Positions 16,356 to 25,099 are shown, counted from the stretch's first letter. The stretch is DNA of 64,000 nt from Novosphingobium sp. MD-1 (GCF_001014975.1 NZ_BBXA01000002.1:1-64000), one strand, 5' to 3'. A program made the numbers and translations. The notes: a model not told the origin generated them from the letters alone.

Positions 16356-18617
16356 CTACGAAACCCTCCGCTGCCGCGCGATGGTTGCCAGCAGTTCCTC
16401 CAGCGCCATGACTTCGCCAACCGCCTTGCCGAGACCATAGTCAATCCCGGCAACTTTGGCCGCGGCAAGATCGGCTGCCGAGGTGAGGTTGGGTACGAGG
16501 ATCGACCGTCCAAGATCCCTGCCCAGATCCACGCTGGCACGTAGCAGGCGTTCACCCGCAATATAGCTGAAACCGGAAAAGGTCTCCGATAGCTTCATTT
16601 GGGTGGCCCGCAGGCGACGCAGCGTTGCAAAATCCATATTCCTCGCAAGTCCGAGGCCAAGCAGCGAACATTCCACACCAAGCTTGCGCAGACGGATGAG
16701 CTGGCTGTCGCGCAAGCCGCCACGCTCGACCGATTCTAGACGATCCACGCCAATAGTCAGGCGCTGCGCGACATCGGGTTTGCCAGCAAGGACATGACCA
16801 AGATCTTCCCACAGGTGCGGATCGTCGAGAAGATCCGCCTCGATATTCAGCCAAAGCCGCATATCGTGGTGGCCGTATTCCTGAGGGCTAAGAACAGTGC
16901 GCAGTTGCACCATCACCTGCGCGCTGTTTTCCCGGGTGATGGTTTGCGTAAACTCCGCTCCACAGATCTGACCGGTCATCAGGTTCAGCACCGGCCGATA
17001 GGGACGCAAAGCCGTTACGTTGTTCCCACCGTTTGCCTCCTGCGTCGGGGCCGAGCGCGCGATAGCAAAGGGGATCCGCCTGGCTTGTGCACTTTGCGCC
17101 GCTTCGCCCGCCCTGGTCAGGGCCGTGGCCATGTCTCCGCCGCTGAGAAACGCAATGCCCGTATGCGCTGACACCATAGTGTCGACTGGCAATCCTCCCG
17201 GAACACCCGTTTCGGACGCGACGGTGTACAACGTATCGCGCAACCGGTGAATGTTCGTGAGATCGACGTGAAACGCCAACGTCTCCGGCGCCGTCTGGAA
17301 TACCACATCAGCGAGCCCATGGTCCCGGATGCGCTCGGCCGCCGATTGCAGCGCCCGCACGGCATCGTCGTCGGCAAGACATGTGACGCGCATGCAGCAC
17401 ACGCCCATCGTTCCCGCCGCGATCGCCGCCTCGGCAAATGCCGCGCGGTTGGCGAGGCCCGTATCGCCGTCAACCAGTCGGAACGCATCGCCGGCCTGCT
17501 GGATATCGAGCTTCCAGCGCATCAACCCGGCATAGACCCAGGCCAGCAGGATGCCAGGAACAATCTCCAGATCGACCGCCCACCGCGCTAGCGCGCCGAA
17601 GGTGAAAAAGGCTCCAATCGAGAAGTAGGCAGCGTGGCGAAACCTGAACGCACGTCGACCGAGCCCCCACATGAAGTGCGGAAGCGCCAGAGCGGCCAAC
17701 CAGATGGGCAACCACCCAATCTGAATGGGCACGCCATGGCGATATGTCTCCATCTGGACGATGAGCTGCGCAGGTGCCGTTCGATTGATGCCGAAGCTGA
17801 AAATCGGACCACCTGCCCCCACCCCGGCACTGTCCGTTTGACTGATAATTATGAGGCGCCCGGCGACTTTCTCGCGCGGAAATCGTGCCGATGCCACATC
17901 GAGCAGTGACAATCTTTCGACGGCATCACCATCAATCGTAGGATTGACCGGGGTTACTGTATCAAAATGCCGTGTCGCACCCGTGGCCAACGCGGCCACT
18001 GGCGGGATCACGCCTTGCCGGGTTTGTAGCCAGGGTGACATCGACCCCTTGGGGCTGCGAAACAGCGAATACGTGAGGGCATTCCCGTAAAGGATGTTCT
18101 TTCGTAATTGCGGCAGCGGCGGATCCTCCCGGACGACCGGAAAGGTTTCCGCGTGAAGAGACAGTGCCGGTAACCAACCCGCAGACCGCTCCGTCATGGG
18201 GCCGTCGTTAGCGGGAAATACTTCCAGAACCGCGATCACGGGACGGCTCAGCCGGGCTATCGCTTGGCCGAGGCGGGTGTCGGCCTCTGGTGTCGATGGC
18301 TGATCAAGGTATTCGTTGATAATGATGCGTTTCGCACCGGCATTGTCGAGTTCCGTCAATGCCTTTGCCAGCAACAACCGTTGATCGCCCAGCGAACGAT
18401 TGTCGAAGCCGTGGCTTTCCTCGACCAGAACGTAATTGTCGAGCGTCCTCTCCCTGAACGGGATCGTGGCTGCAAAGTGGAACGTTTCCAACGGAGCGAA
18501 AATGTCCAGCGCGGAGACCAGGAAGGATAAAGCCAGTGCCCAGACAAGATATTTCCGGGGAACGGGGAAGCTGAGGAAACGCTGCACACGGTGTCCCATA
18601 GCCATGCGATCTTGCAT
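16356..18617 (-). CDS. CHASE2 sensor with degenerate GGDEF and EAL domains
   Basis: About 753 residues from ATG 18617. A membrane segment near the N-terminus is followed by a CHASE2 extracytoplasmic domain (about 45-300), three membrane segments (about 310-400), a GGDEF-like domain (DGDTGLANRAAFAEA) and an EAL-like domain. Catalytic motifs are lost: EAL reads GAEF, the DDFGTG position reads LLGLGLAR, and the AEGVE position reads VPNLTS. It should therefore bind rather than make or cleave cyclic-di-GMP, or signal through protein contact. It starts only 23 bases from the divergent GntR gene. Confidence 0.85.
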   Translation of the reverse strand: MQDRMAMGHRVQRFLSFPVPRKYLVWALALSFLVSALDIFAPLETFHFAATIPFRERTLDNYVLVEESHGFDNRSLGDQRLLLAKALTELDNAGAKRIIINEYLDQPSTPEADTRLGQAIARLSRPVIAVLEVFPANDGPMTERSAGWLPALSLHAETFPVVREDPPLPQLRKNILYGNALTYSLFRSPKGSMSPWLQTRQGVIPPVAALATGATRHFDTVTPVNPTIDGDAVERLSLLDVASARFPREKVAGRLIIISQTDSAGVGAGGPIFSFGINRTAPAQLIVQMETYRHGVPIQIGWLPIWLAALALPHFMWGLGRRAFRFRHAAYFSIGAFFTFGALARWAVDLEIVPGILLAWVYAGLMRWKLDIQQAGDAFRLVDGDTGLANRAAFAEAAIAAGTMGVCCMRVTCLADDDAVRALQSAAERIRDHGLADVVFQTAPETLAFHVDLTNIHRLRDTLYTVASETGVPGGLPVDTMVSAHTGIAFLSGGDMATALTRAGEAAQSAQARRIPFAIARSAPTQEANGGNNVTALRPYRPVLNLMTGQICGAEFTQTITRENSAQVMVQLRTVLSPQEYGHHDMRLWLNIEADLLDDPHLWEDLGHVLAGKPDVAQRLTIGVDRLESVERGGLRDSQLIRLRKLGVECSLLGLGLARNMDFATLRRLRATQMKLSETFSGFSYIAGERLLRASVDLGRDLGRSILVPNLTSAADLAAAKVAGIDYGLGKAVGEVMALEELLATIARQRRVS

Positions 18618-18640
18618 GGCAAGGGAGTCTGGGGCAAAGA

Positions 18641-19510
18641 ATGATGCAAATGAATGCCACTTCGGACCAATCTTTCGCGGAAACGGCGACCGACCGCCTC
18701 TATCTCGAGATGCGCAAACGCATTCTCGATGGCCGGTTGCGTGGCGGGCAGCTGATCCAGACGGCGTCGGTCCTCTCTTTCTTCGAATGCGGAACGACCC
18801 CGACACGCGAGGCGATGCGCCGCTTGCGCCTGGAAGGCTATTTCACGCAGGATACCCGCGGCCGTCACTACGTCCGCAACTGGTCCCAAAACGATCTCGT
18901 CGATGCCTGGACGCTGGGCGCGACGATATGGGGATATTCCGCTCTTCGTTTTGCCGAACGCGCCGATACGCTGCATAAGACCCGCCTCAACACGCTGATG
19001 AACGCGGCTTTTGAGGAAGGGCGCACCGATTCAGGCGATATGCAATTTGTCCTGTCGGGCATTCTGGTAACGCTCCACGTGATCGGCGCAAAGTCACACG
19101 TCCACCATGCCGAGGCCACGCTCGATCATCACGTGCCAGTGGGCCTTCGCAGAATGTGTCTTCAGGCGCTGACCAGTGCGGATCTGCAAAGGCTTTGCAG
19201 CCAGCTCCAGAACGCCGTGAACTTCGCTCTGGCCGGGCAAGCCCAATTGGCCGCGCAAGGCGTGGAAATGGCGGTGCGCTCAATCCTGGCGCCAGCTGCC
19301 GAGCATTTTTCCTGGCTTGCGGCACTGCCGACGACGGCCGAAGCCGTGTTTGATGACGATGGCGACGTCGAAGCGCCCAAGTCTCCCCGCAGCGACCTGC
19401 GGCCCTATTACGGAACCGGGGCGCCAGAGATTGCGGATATAGACCAGTGGATTGCCCGGACGGTCAAGGCCACTGCTCCACACACGGGCCATACCGCGCT
19501 AACCGCCTGA
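18641..19510 (+). CDS. GntR-family transcriptional regulator
   Basis: A 289-residue regulator. The N-terminal winged helix (about residues 14-80) reads TDRLYLEMRKRILDGRLRGG, TPTREAMRRLRLEGYF and RGRHYVRNWS, the GntR/FadR signature with the wing. The C-terminal helical domain (about 90-230) fits the FCD-like effector fold. It could start at 18641, 18644 or 18650. It is divergent from the degenerate CHASE2-EAL gene with almost no intergenic space, so the two probably share regulation. The effector is unknown. Confidence 0.87.
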   Translation: MMQMNATSDQSFAETATDRLYLEMRKRILDGRLRGGQLIQTASVLSFFECGTTPTREAMRRLRLEGYFTQDTRGRHYVRNWSQNDLVDAWTLGATIWGYSALRFAERADTLHKTRLNTLMNAAFEEGRTDSGDMQFVLSGILVTLHVIGAKSHVHHAEATLDHHVPVGLRRMCLQALTSADLQRLCSQLQNAVNFALAGQAQLAAQGVEMAVRSILAPAAEHFSWLAALPTTAEAVFDDDGDVEAPKSPRSDLRPYYGTGAPEIADIDQWIARTVKATAPHTGHTALTA

Positions 19511-19638
19511 CTTTTCGGCCGCACCCGTTCAGCGCTTTCCGTATGGTACGGCACTTTCATCCCTGATTTTTGGCAATCTGCGTACGCTGCAGCAAACGCC
19601 AATGCCCGACCGCCAGTTGCAAATCGGCCCATACATCC

Positions 19639-19661
19639 ATGCATTTGCATATATGTAAATG
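19639..19661. promoter_or_regulatory. ATTTGCAT palindromic site
   Basis: ATGCATTTGCAT (19639-19650) is an inverted repeat with a TT centre. It overlaps a 20-bp near-palindrome at 19642-19661, CATTTGCAT followed by ATATGTAAATG. It resembles the site next to the start of the regulator gene at 12160. Shared operator function is inferred. Confidence 0.45.
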
Positions 19662-19836
19662 ACGGATGCTCACGCCATCCGACACACTCTCTTTCGGCCA
19701 TCGACGCATCACCTGACCGCAACACACCCAAAAGGGATCAATTAAAATAGGGCCGGCACTCTTGCCAAACGCCTATTTCATAGGCATTTGCACGCCAAGC
19801 GGTTAGTCTCCATCCACAGTTGATCTCTCCGCCGGG

Positions 19837-19872
19837 GCGGCCCTGAACCATCGGTTCGGGGCCGCTCTTTTT
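19837..19872 (+). terminator. Rho-independent terminator
   Basis: A stem of GCGGCCC (19837-19843) pairs with GGGCCGC (19859-19865), extended by GAACC/GGTTC inside, and is followed by TCTTTTTC. It should end transcription from the GntR gene and insulate the primase gene 100 bases downstream. Confidence 0.75.
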
Positions 19873-19975
19873 CATTTGGCCTGCTCCTGAACTCCGAGCG
19901 CGCGCGACATTCCGCCCTTACATCGATCATAAAAACATGTAATTGTATGCTATACCCGAAGCCGGGAGGCTCATC

Positions 19976-20950
19976 ATGCAATGTGGAATGCGCTTCAGTA
20001 AGAACGACCTCGACGCGCTGCGGGCATCGACCCTTCTCAGCGCCGTGATCGGCCGCAAGGTCAAACTCCGCCGCGCCGGGGCCGAATTCGTGGGGCTCTG
20101 CCCCTTCCACGACGAGAACACCCCGTCCTTCCGGGTCAACGATGACAAGGGCCTCTACTATTGTTTCGGCTGCGGCGCCGGCGGCGATGTCATCCGCTTT
20201 CTCATGGATGAACAGGGGTTGAGCTTTCCGGACGCAGTTCGGGCGTTGTCCGACGAAGCAGCGCTACCCGCCGCTTCCCGGCGAGATCCAATCCGGACAG
20301 CTGCCAAAGTCTCCGCCAAGCGCCAGGCCGCAATCGAGGACGCGCGGTCCGAATGGCTTAGCGCCCGGTCGGTGCGCGGAACGCCTGCCGAACTCTATCT
20401 TGCCGCGCGCGGGATCACCGGCTCTCTCCCCTGGTCCGTCAAGTTCGGGCGCGTGCCCCTCTGGCGCAACCGGGAAACAGGAGCCATCGGCCGTCGCTCC
20501 CCTGCCCTGCTCCTTGCCGCCCAAAATCGGAACGGTGCGATCTGTGGCATCCAGCATGTCTTTCTCACCGAAGACGGCCGCAAACTGCCGCGCGGCAAAG
20601 CCAAGCGCAGTCTGGGCCAGATCCGCGGCTGTGCCGTGCGTCTATCACCCCCAGCACGGCGCATCATCCTGGTCGAAGGTCCCGAAGACGGCCTGACCCT
20701 GCGGTTGCGCGAGGACCGCGTGCCGATCTGGATCACCCTCGGCACCGGCATGATGCCCTTTGTTGAACTCCCGCCCATCGTCGAGCACGTTACCCTCGCC
20801 GGCGACAACAACGCGCCTGGCCGCGCGGCCGTTGCCAAAGCCGGGGAGCATTTCGAAGGACTGGGGCTCACGGTCGACACCGTGTTCCCCCCTGCCCGCT
20901 TTGAGGACTGGAATGACGAACTGCTGGGAAAGGAAATGGCAAGCCAGTGA
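19976..20950 (+). CDS. DNA primase-like protein (CHC2 zinc finger and Toprim)
   Basis: A 324-residue protein; ATG 19976 with GGGAGG upstream is preferred to the ATG at 19943. Residues about 25-85 form a CHC2 zinc-binding domain (LCPFHDENTPSF, YYCFGCGAGGDVI). The C-terminal half is a Toprim_3-like domain: IILVEGPEDGLTLRL carries the catalytic Glu and LAGDNNAPGRAA the DxN/DxD-type motif. It is shorter than DnaG and lacks the central RNA-polymerase-like domain in full, as in many plasmid primases that act on transferred single strands. Confidence 0.87.
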   Translation: MQCGMRFSKNDLDALRASTLLSAVIGRKVKLRRAGAEFVGLCPFHDENTPSFRVNDDKGLYYCFGCGAGGDVIRFLMDEQGLSFPDAVRALSDEAALPAASRRDPIRTAAKVSAKRQAAIEDARSEWLSARSVRGTPAELYLAARGITGSLPWSVKFGRVPLWRNRETGAIGRRSPALLLAAQNRNGAICGIQHVFLTEDGRKLPRGKAKRSLGQIRGCAVRLSPPARRIILVEGPEDGLTLRLREDRVPIWITLGTGMMPFVELPPIVEHVTLAGDNNAPGRAAVAKAGEHFEGLGLTVDTVFPPARFEDWNDELLGKEMASQ

Positions 20951-21004
20951 AATACCCTCTGAACCCCTGCCCCTCCAAACATGCCGGTCGCTCCGAGGTC
21001 GTGA

Positions 21005-21307
21005 ATGTCTGACACCGAGTTTTCCGCCGCCGAAAAGTTGCGGGCCATTCAGATCGCCCACGAGCAGATGCTCGTCGCCGTCATCAGCACCGTTTGCGAT
21101 TTGCGGCCACAGGACGATACCGTCCGCCTGACGATCGCCAGAAGGTTCAAGGATCTCGTGTGTCGCCACCAGCTGACCGACGTCAGCAGCCCGGTCAAGG
21201 CGGAAGCGGTTACGATGTTCATGCTCGATGCCGGACAGAAACTGATCGGCCAGGTTTTACCGCGACCGCTGTCCAATCAGATTCCGGTGCCCTCACCCGA
21301 CAAATGA
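21005..21307 (+). CDS. Hypothetical small protein downstream of primase
   Basis: A 100-residue, mostly helical protein (FSAAEKLRAIQIAHEQM, TIARRFKDLVCRH). It lies 54 bases after the primase gene on the same strand and converges on the zinc-protein gene 5 bases away. No family is recognised. Composition is like its neighbours, and the frame is free of overlap, which supports a real gene. Confidence 0.6.
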   Translation: MSDTEFSAAEKLRAIQIAHEQMLVAVISTVCDLRPQDDTVRLTIARRFKDLVCRHQLTDVSSPVKAEAVTMFMLDAGQKLIGQVLPRPLSNQIPVPSPDK

Positions 21308-21312
21308 TCCGC

Positions 21313-21564
21313 TCATGCAATGCCACCAACAAATCCCCTGGCGCTGCCTCCCGCGGGCAGCGCCAGGCGCATGGCGCTGCCACACCCGGGCTGCCGGCAG
21401 CGCGCTCGGGCCTGAACCTCAGAAAGCCACAGGCGACGATAGTCCGCTCGCGCGAGGAGCTCTGACGGTTTGACGAACCGCACCTTGCCGCAGCGCCGAC
21501 ACGTCAGTTCCATGCGCGTCGCCGGATCGAGGTCGCCCAGCTGGAGGGCATCGAGCCAGCTCAC
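21313..21564 (-). CDS. Small zinc-binding protein of the SOS cassette
   Basis: An 83-residue protein with two cysteine pairs, CRRCGK and CRQPGCG, that should bind one zinc. The start overlaps the polymerase stop as ATGA (21561-21564), so it is co-translated with the Y-family polymerase. The function is unknown; being third in an SOS-boxed operon suggests a role linked to DNA damage tolerance. The C-terminal coding part overlaps a strong hairpin at 21338-21366. Confidence 0.75.
   Translation of the reverse strand: MSWLDALQLGDLDPATRMELTCRRCGKVRFVKPSELLARADYRRLWLSEVQARARCRQPGCGSAMRLALPAGGSARGFVGGIA
21338..21366 (-). terminator. 11-bp-stem hairpin in the 3' end of the SOS operon
   Basis: CTGGCGCTGCC (21338-21348) pairs perfectly with GGCAGCGCCAG (21356-21366) around a 7-base loop. 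It lies within the last codons of the zinc-protein gene. No long T-run follows on the minus strand, so it may be an mRNA 3' stabiliser or a weak bidirectional terminator between convergent genes. Confidence 0.45.
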
Positions 21565-22805
21565 CAGTCGTCTTCCGCTTCAGGAATCCGCGTGAAGCTG
21601 ATCTTGGTCCCGACATTGCCTCCCGCCGGCGGCTCCCAAGGTCCGACGCTGACGACAGTCTGTCCGTAGCGCGCGTTCAGGCCATCCATCGCCCGAATCA
21701 ATTCTTCTGCGCGTTGCCGATCGCGATCGTCGTCAGCAAAGAGATCGGGCTGTCGCGCATCAGCACCGGTCAGCTCGCCGAGCGTCACCATGATGCGCAG
21801 AATCTGTGTCCGCGGCGGCACGACCGCAACGACATGGTCCCACAGCCTGGTATAGGCCTGCAGGATCGCGATATCGTCATGGACCTCCCCGAGCGGGTGG
21901 ACGTCCCCCCAGCCACGCTCGTATCCTCGAAGATAGAGATACAGCGCCGACGCATAAAAGTTCGATCGCCGCATACGGCGGGCGGCCTTCGTCAGCAGGA
22001 GGCGGCCCATGGCCCGCGCGTTCCCCAGCGAACGCTGATCGGGTGGCAGGACGCGGCCGTGTCCGAACATATTGCGCTCGGTCTCCGGGCTCTCGATCGC
22101 GTAGCCGTGGAGCGCATACCACAGGCGCTCCCCGGTGACATTCCGCCAGAGCGCGCGCGCGTGCTTGGGTTGCAACGCCAGCAGCCCGGTGACATCGACG
22201 ACGCCGGCGAGCCCAAGCCGACGGATCATCGATCGGCCGATCCCAGGAATGTCCTCGAGCTTGAGTCGGGCAAGCTGCGCCGGAACGTCCTCTGGGTGCC
22301 AGATCGTCAACCCATCGGGTTTGCGGGTATCGCTCGCGATCTTGGCCAGGTGCCGGTTGGCGGCGAAGCCGATCGAGCAGGTCAGGGTGGCGCCAATGTT
22401 ATAGCGGATCGTGGTCTTGATGCGGTTCGCGAGATCGACCGGTTCCGATCGTTGCGAGGGATCGAGGTAGCACGAAACCTCGTCGATCGACTTTACCTGG
22501 TCGACAGGGATGACGGACGAGATTTCCGAAACCAGGGCATTGTGCGCGCGGCGATAGAGATCCGGCTTTTGAGGAACAAGCACCAGGTCCCGGCAAAGCG
22601 CCCTCGCCTCCTCAACCGGCATGATGCTCTTGACCCCCCTCGCCTTCGCTTCGCGCGACGCGGCGATGATCGTCGAGCGGCCGCCGACATAAGGCACCAC
22701 GCCGATCGGTCGTCCACGCAACTGCGGATCGCGCAGCTGCTCAACCGAGGCGAAGAAGCCGTCGAAATCCAGATAGAGATGTTCGATCGTGGTCGGCTTG
22801 CGCAT
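21561..22805 (-). CDS. Y-family DNA polymerase (DinB/UmuC-like)
   Basis: A 414-residue translesion polymerase. Catalytic residues are in YLDFDGFFASVE near the N-terminus (first Asp) and in KSIDEVSCYLD near residue 107 (second Asp-Glu). The palm continues with CSIGFAANRHLAKIASD, and a helix-hairpin-helix reads LEDIPGIGRSMIRRLG. The C-terminal little-finger domain is followed by an acidic end. It is second in the operon after the 149-residue unknown gene (38-base gap), under the SOS box at 23319. It should raise mutation or tolerance after damage. Confidence 0.92.
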   Translation of the reverse strand: MRKPTTIEHLYLDFDGFFASVEQLRDPQLRGRPIGVVPYVGGRSTIIAASREAKARGVKSIMPVEEARALCRDLVLVPQKPDLYRRAHNALVSEISSVIPVDQVKSIDEVSCYLDPSQRSEPVDLANRIKTTIRYNIGATLTCSIGFAANRHLAKIASDTRKPDGLTIWHPEDVPAQLARLKLEDIPGIGRSMIRRLGLAGVVDVTGLLALQPKHARALWRNVTGERLWYALHGYAIESPETERNMFGHGRVLPPDQRSLGNARAMGRLLLTKAARRMRRSNFYASALYLYLRGYERGWGDVHPLGEVHDDIAILQAYTRLWDHVVAVVPPRTQILRIMVTLGELTGADARQPDLFADDDRDRQRAEELIRAMDGLNARYGQTVVSVGPWEPPAGGNVGTKISFTRIPEAEDDW

Positions 22806-22843
22806 AGGCCCTCACCCGGCCATCCGCGCCGGTGTTAATCCGT

Positions 22844-23293
22844 TCAGCCGATCAGCGCTGGGAAGAAGTCGAACTGGTCGGGGTCCGGTTCGGAATCGTC
22901 GTCCCCGATCACCCTCATCTCTCCGACAACGATCTGATAGTCGTAGTTGTGAAACAGCGTGAACGGGTCCGTGGCGATCATCTCGAACCTCTCAGGATCC
23001 TCGTTCTTAATGTCGTACCCGTTGCTCAGTGCGCTGATGTACACCTCAGCGCGCAGGATAATGGCCAGTGCTGCGGCCGACGCCGGTGCCAGCCCTTCCG
23101 TTTCGCAGAACGCAAGGAGCGCTTGCTCCCGTTTGGCTTGATCGTAACCACCGGCTCGATCGGCGCGGAGATAGGCGTCATAGCCGCGCTCGACCTGGTC
23201 CATCGTCATGGTCACGCTGTTCAGCAGAGCGATGACCCGCTCATATTCGCGTCGCGGTGCGCCTTCAGGTGGGATTTCCAGCATGGTGGGCAT
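22844..23293 (-). CDS. Hypothetical first gene of the SOS cassette
   Basis: A 149-residue acidic, mostly helical protein with a C-terminal run of Asp and Glu. No catalytic motif or known family is recognised; it lacks the RecA-like features of ImuA or SulA. The start ATG 23293 lies 25 bases downstream of a GTTC-N7-GTTC box. It is followed by the Y-family polymerase and zinc-protein genes, so it may be an accessory of translesion synthesis. That role is inferred from context only. Confidence 0.7.
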   Translation of the reverse strand: MPTMLEIPPEGAPRREYERVIALLNSVTMTMDQVERGYDAYLRADRAGGYDQAKREQALLAFCETEGLAPASAAALAIILRAEVYISALSNGYDIKNEDPERFEMIATDPFTLFHNYDYQIVVGEMRVIGDDDSEPDPDQFDFFPALIG

Positions 23294-23318
23294 GTGTCGT
23301 TCTCGATTCGCGTGATGA

Positions 23319-23333
23319 GAACATCATGAGAAC
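23319..23333 (-). promoter_or_regulatory. LexA (SOS) box, alphaproteobacterial type
   Basis: Read on the minus strand, the site is GTTCTCATGATGTTC, an exact GTTC-N7-GTTC, the LexA-binding form known in alphaproteobacteria. It lies 25 bases upstream of the start of the cassette, inside a direct repeat of ATGTTCTCAT with an 11-base period. LexA repression of the three-gene operon is expected. Confidence 0.85.
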
Positions 23334-23348
23334 ATGAGGCGCCTTCCG

Positions 23349-23981
23349 TCAAGATGCGCCGCCCCTCTCCCCTCCCCCGCGTCGAGACCAACGTCGATCT
23401 GTCGGCTGTACTTGCATGTCCTTTGCTGGCCAGGGCCGATCGAAACGGCGCAGATCCTCCAGTGGTGCTTCCAGCCACGTCCGCCATTCACTGCGCGCGA
23501 GAATGACCGGACAGCGATCATGGATTTCCATCAGCTCTGGCGCAGCATCAGTCATGACGCCGGTGTAGCAGTCACCCCACTCCGCTGACGACCGCCACAG
23601 CCCCGCCCAGGCAAATGTGCGCTCGCCTTTGACCGACAGCCAGGTCTCGGTCATGCGGCCGGTTTCTCCGACCGCCTCGGCGAAACGCTTGCAAGGTATC
23701 ACGCATCGTTGTTCGGGCACCTGAGCCCAGCGACGCCAGAACGCATTCAGTTTGTCGAAGCGGGCGTTGTTCACCGGGCGAGGCTTGGTGTGACCCTTGA
23801 GGAGTACCGGGAAGCCCCATGTCATGTGTTCGACGACCAGCCCCCCTTCCCTCTGGATTACGACATACGCGGGATCCCGTGGGTGAACAGTGGCCGGTCC
23901 GGCATTGAAGGCATGCGCCGGCTTGGCGTCGAAGTCTTCGACTATTTCCTCGAGCGTCGGGCTGTCGTAGCGGTTGCACAT
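23349..23981 (-). CDS. SOS response-associated peptidase (SRAP/YedK, HMCES-like)
   Basis: A 210-residue protein of the SRAP family, which protects abasic sites in single-stranded DNA by a covalent link through Cys2. Visible motifs are MCNRY (Cys2 at the mature N-terminus), NARFDKL, CVIPCKRFAEA and EIHDRCPVIL with the active-site His. Length is typical. It is upstream of the SOS cassette but precedes the SOS box, so it probably has its own promoter within the ATCCGGTA array at its 5' side. Confidence 0.92.
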   Translation of the reverse strand: MCNRYDSPTLEEIVEDFDAKPAHAFNAGPATVHPRDPAYVVIQREGGLVVEHMTWGFPVLLKGHTKPRPVNNARFDKLNAFWRRWAQVPEQRCVIPCKRFAEAVGETGRMTETWLSVKGERTFAWAGLWRSSAEWGDCYTGVMTDAAPELMEIHDRCPVILARSEWRTWLEAPLEDLRRFDRPWPAKDMQVQPTDRRWSRRGGGERGGAS

Positions 23982-24018
23982 GGCCTAGATCCCATTTTTG
24001 ATCACCCGACTTATAGAC

Positions 24019-24415
24019 ATACCGGATATTTCCACTAACCCGGTTATGCTATTTATCGGGTTTTCAGTATTACCAGATAATGCCTCGCCAATCTCGCCGC
24101 CATCCTGTCATCAGAGGGCAATCGCCAAGGTGCACATTTTTGGCAGGCCATCAACACGTCGTCTGAATGTGCAGAACCAAGCTGGCTCGATGCCCACGGG
24201 TACTGAATTTGGGTATCAAGTCTCGGTGTCGTGGACCTACGCTTAATCCGGTAATTCAAATTATCGGATATTCAACGAAAGCGGCGGCATAAATCTGATA
24301 ATAGATTTTACCGGATATTCCATATAATCCGGTATTGACATACACCTAGTATACAGATTAATCCGGTATACGATAAGACCCGGTAAATCTACAAATCGGA
24401 TAAAGAGACGCGCAG
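24019..24415. promoter_or_regulatory. Array of ATCCGGTA partition/operator sites upstream of parA
   Basis: The 8-mer ATCCGGTA or its complement TACCGGAT occurs exactly at 24020, 24246, 24309, 24327 and 24361. Degenerate versions are at 24036-24046 (TAACCCGGTTA), about 24069-24081, 24262-24270, 24378-24386 and 24394-24403. The region is AT-rich and has no gene. Two further exact copies lie just after the partition operon. The array is likely the binding region of the small partner of ParA and acts as centromere, operator or both. This is inferred. Confidence 0.8.
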
Positions 24416-25099
24416 ATGCCCACAATAGCCATCGCCTCACCAAAGGGGGGCTCAGGAAAGAGCACTACGGCAGTCATCCTCGGAACTGAGCTAGCTCATG
24501 CCGGGGCGCACGTTACCATGCTCGATTGTGACCCGAACAGATCTCTCAGCCTATGGGCGTCCAGGGGCGAAATACCGGAGAGGATTAAAGTCCTTTCCGA
24601 CATATCAGAATCGGAAATCATAAAGACGATAAAAAACCACGATCAGGATGGCGAAATCGTCATTGTTGACCTCGAGGGCGTAGCAACACGATTGATGTCG
24701 CGCGCAATATCGCAAGCCGATCTCGTAATCACGCCTATGAGAGCAACAACACTTGATGCCACCGTCGGCGCAAGGACGCTTCATCTAATTCAAGAAGAAG
24801 AAGAGGCTCTTGGTAGGCCAATACCTTTTGCGATCGTATTTACGATGACTAAAGCCATCCGTTCAAAGCAGCACTCAGGAATCGACTCGTCATTAAGAGG
24901 GCAGGGGGTGGATATCATCCAGCCTGACTTGATGGAACGAACCGCATTCTCAAGTTTGTTCGAGTTCGGCGGCGACCTCTATTCCATGCCAGCCCAGGGC
25001 AACGCCAAGGCCGCCCAGGACAACGCTTCGCACTTTGCACAAGCTGTCCTCAAACGCCTCCTTGATGAACTGTCGGAACCCCAGGGAGATCAAGCATGA
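24416..25099 (+). CDS. parA: Partition ATPase ParA (type Ib-like)
   Basis: A 227-residue Walker-type ATPase. The deviant Walker A motif is KGGSGKST near residues 10-17, motif A' is LDCDPNRSLSLWA, and Walker B is VIVDLEGVA. It lacks an N-terminal DNA-binding domain, the type Ib form that works with a small autoregulatory DNA-binding partner. The stop overlaps the partner start (ATGA, 25096-25099). GC content is lower than in the tra genes. Confidence 0.94.
   Translation: MPTIAIASPKGGSGKSTTAVILGTELAHAGAHVTMLDCDPNRSLSLWASRGEIPERIKVLSDISESEIIKTIKNHDQDGEIVIVDLEGVATRLMSRAISQADLVITPMRATTLDATVGARTLHLIQEEEEALGRPIPFAIVFTMTKAIRSKQHSGIDSSLRGQGVDIIQPDLMERTAFSSLFEFGGDLYSMPAQGNAKAAQDNASHFAQAVLKRLLDELSEPQGDQA

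Larger units (their letters stand above)
19511..19975. other. Intergenic region with palindromes and a terminator
   Basis: 465 bases without a gene. It holds an ATTTGCAT-type near-palindrome (19642-19661), related sites near 19773 and 19934, and a rho-independent terminator (19837-19872), all listed separately where strong. A 107-codon minus-strand frame here has no family features and is not accepted. Confidence 0.6.

Noticed and set aside
16154..16411. 85-codon plus-strand frame between the hypothetical gene and the CHASE2 gene
   Set aside because: It overlaps the 3' end of the CHASE2 gene by 56 bases and the start of the minus-strand frame; support is too weak to list as a gene.
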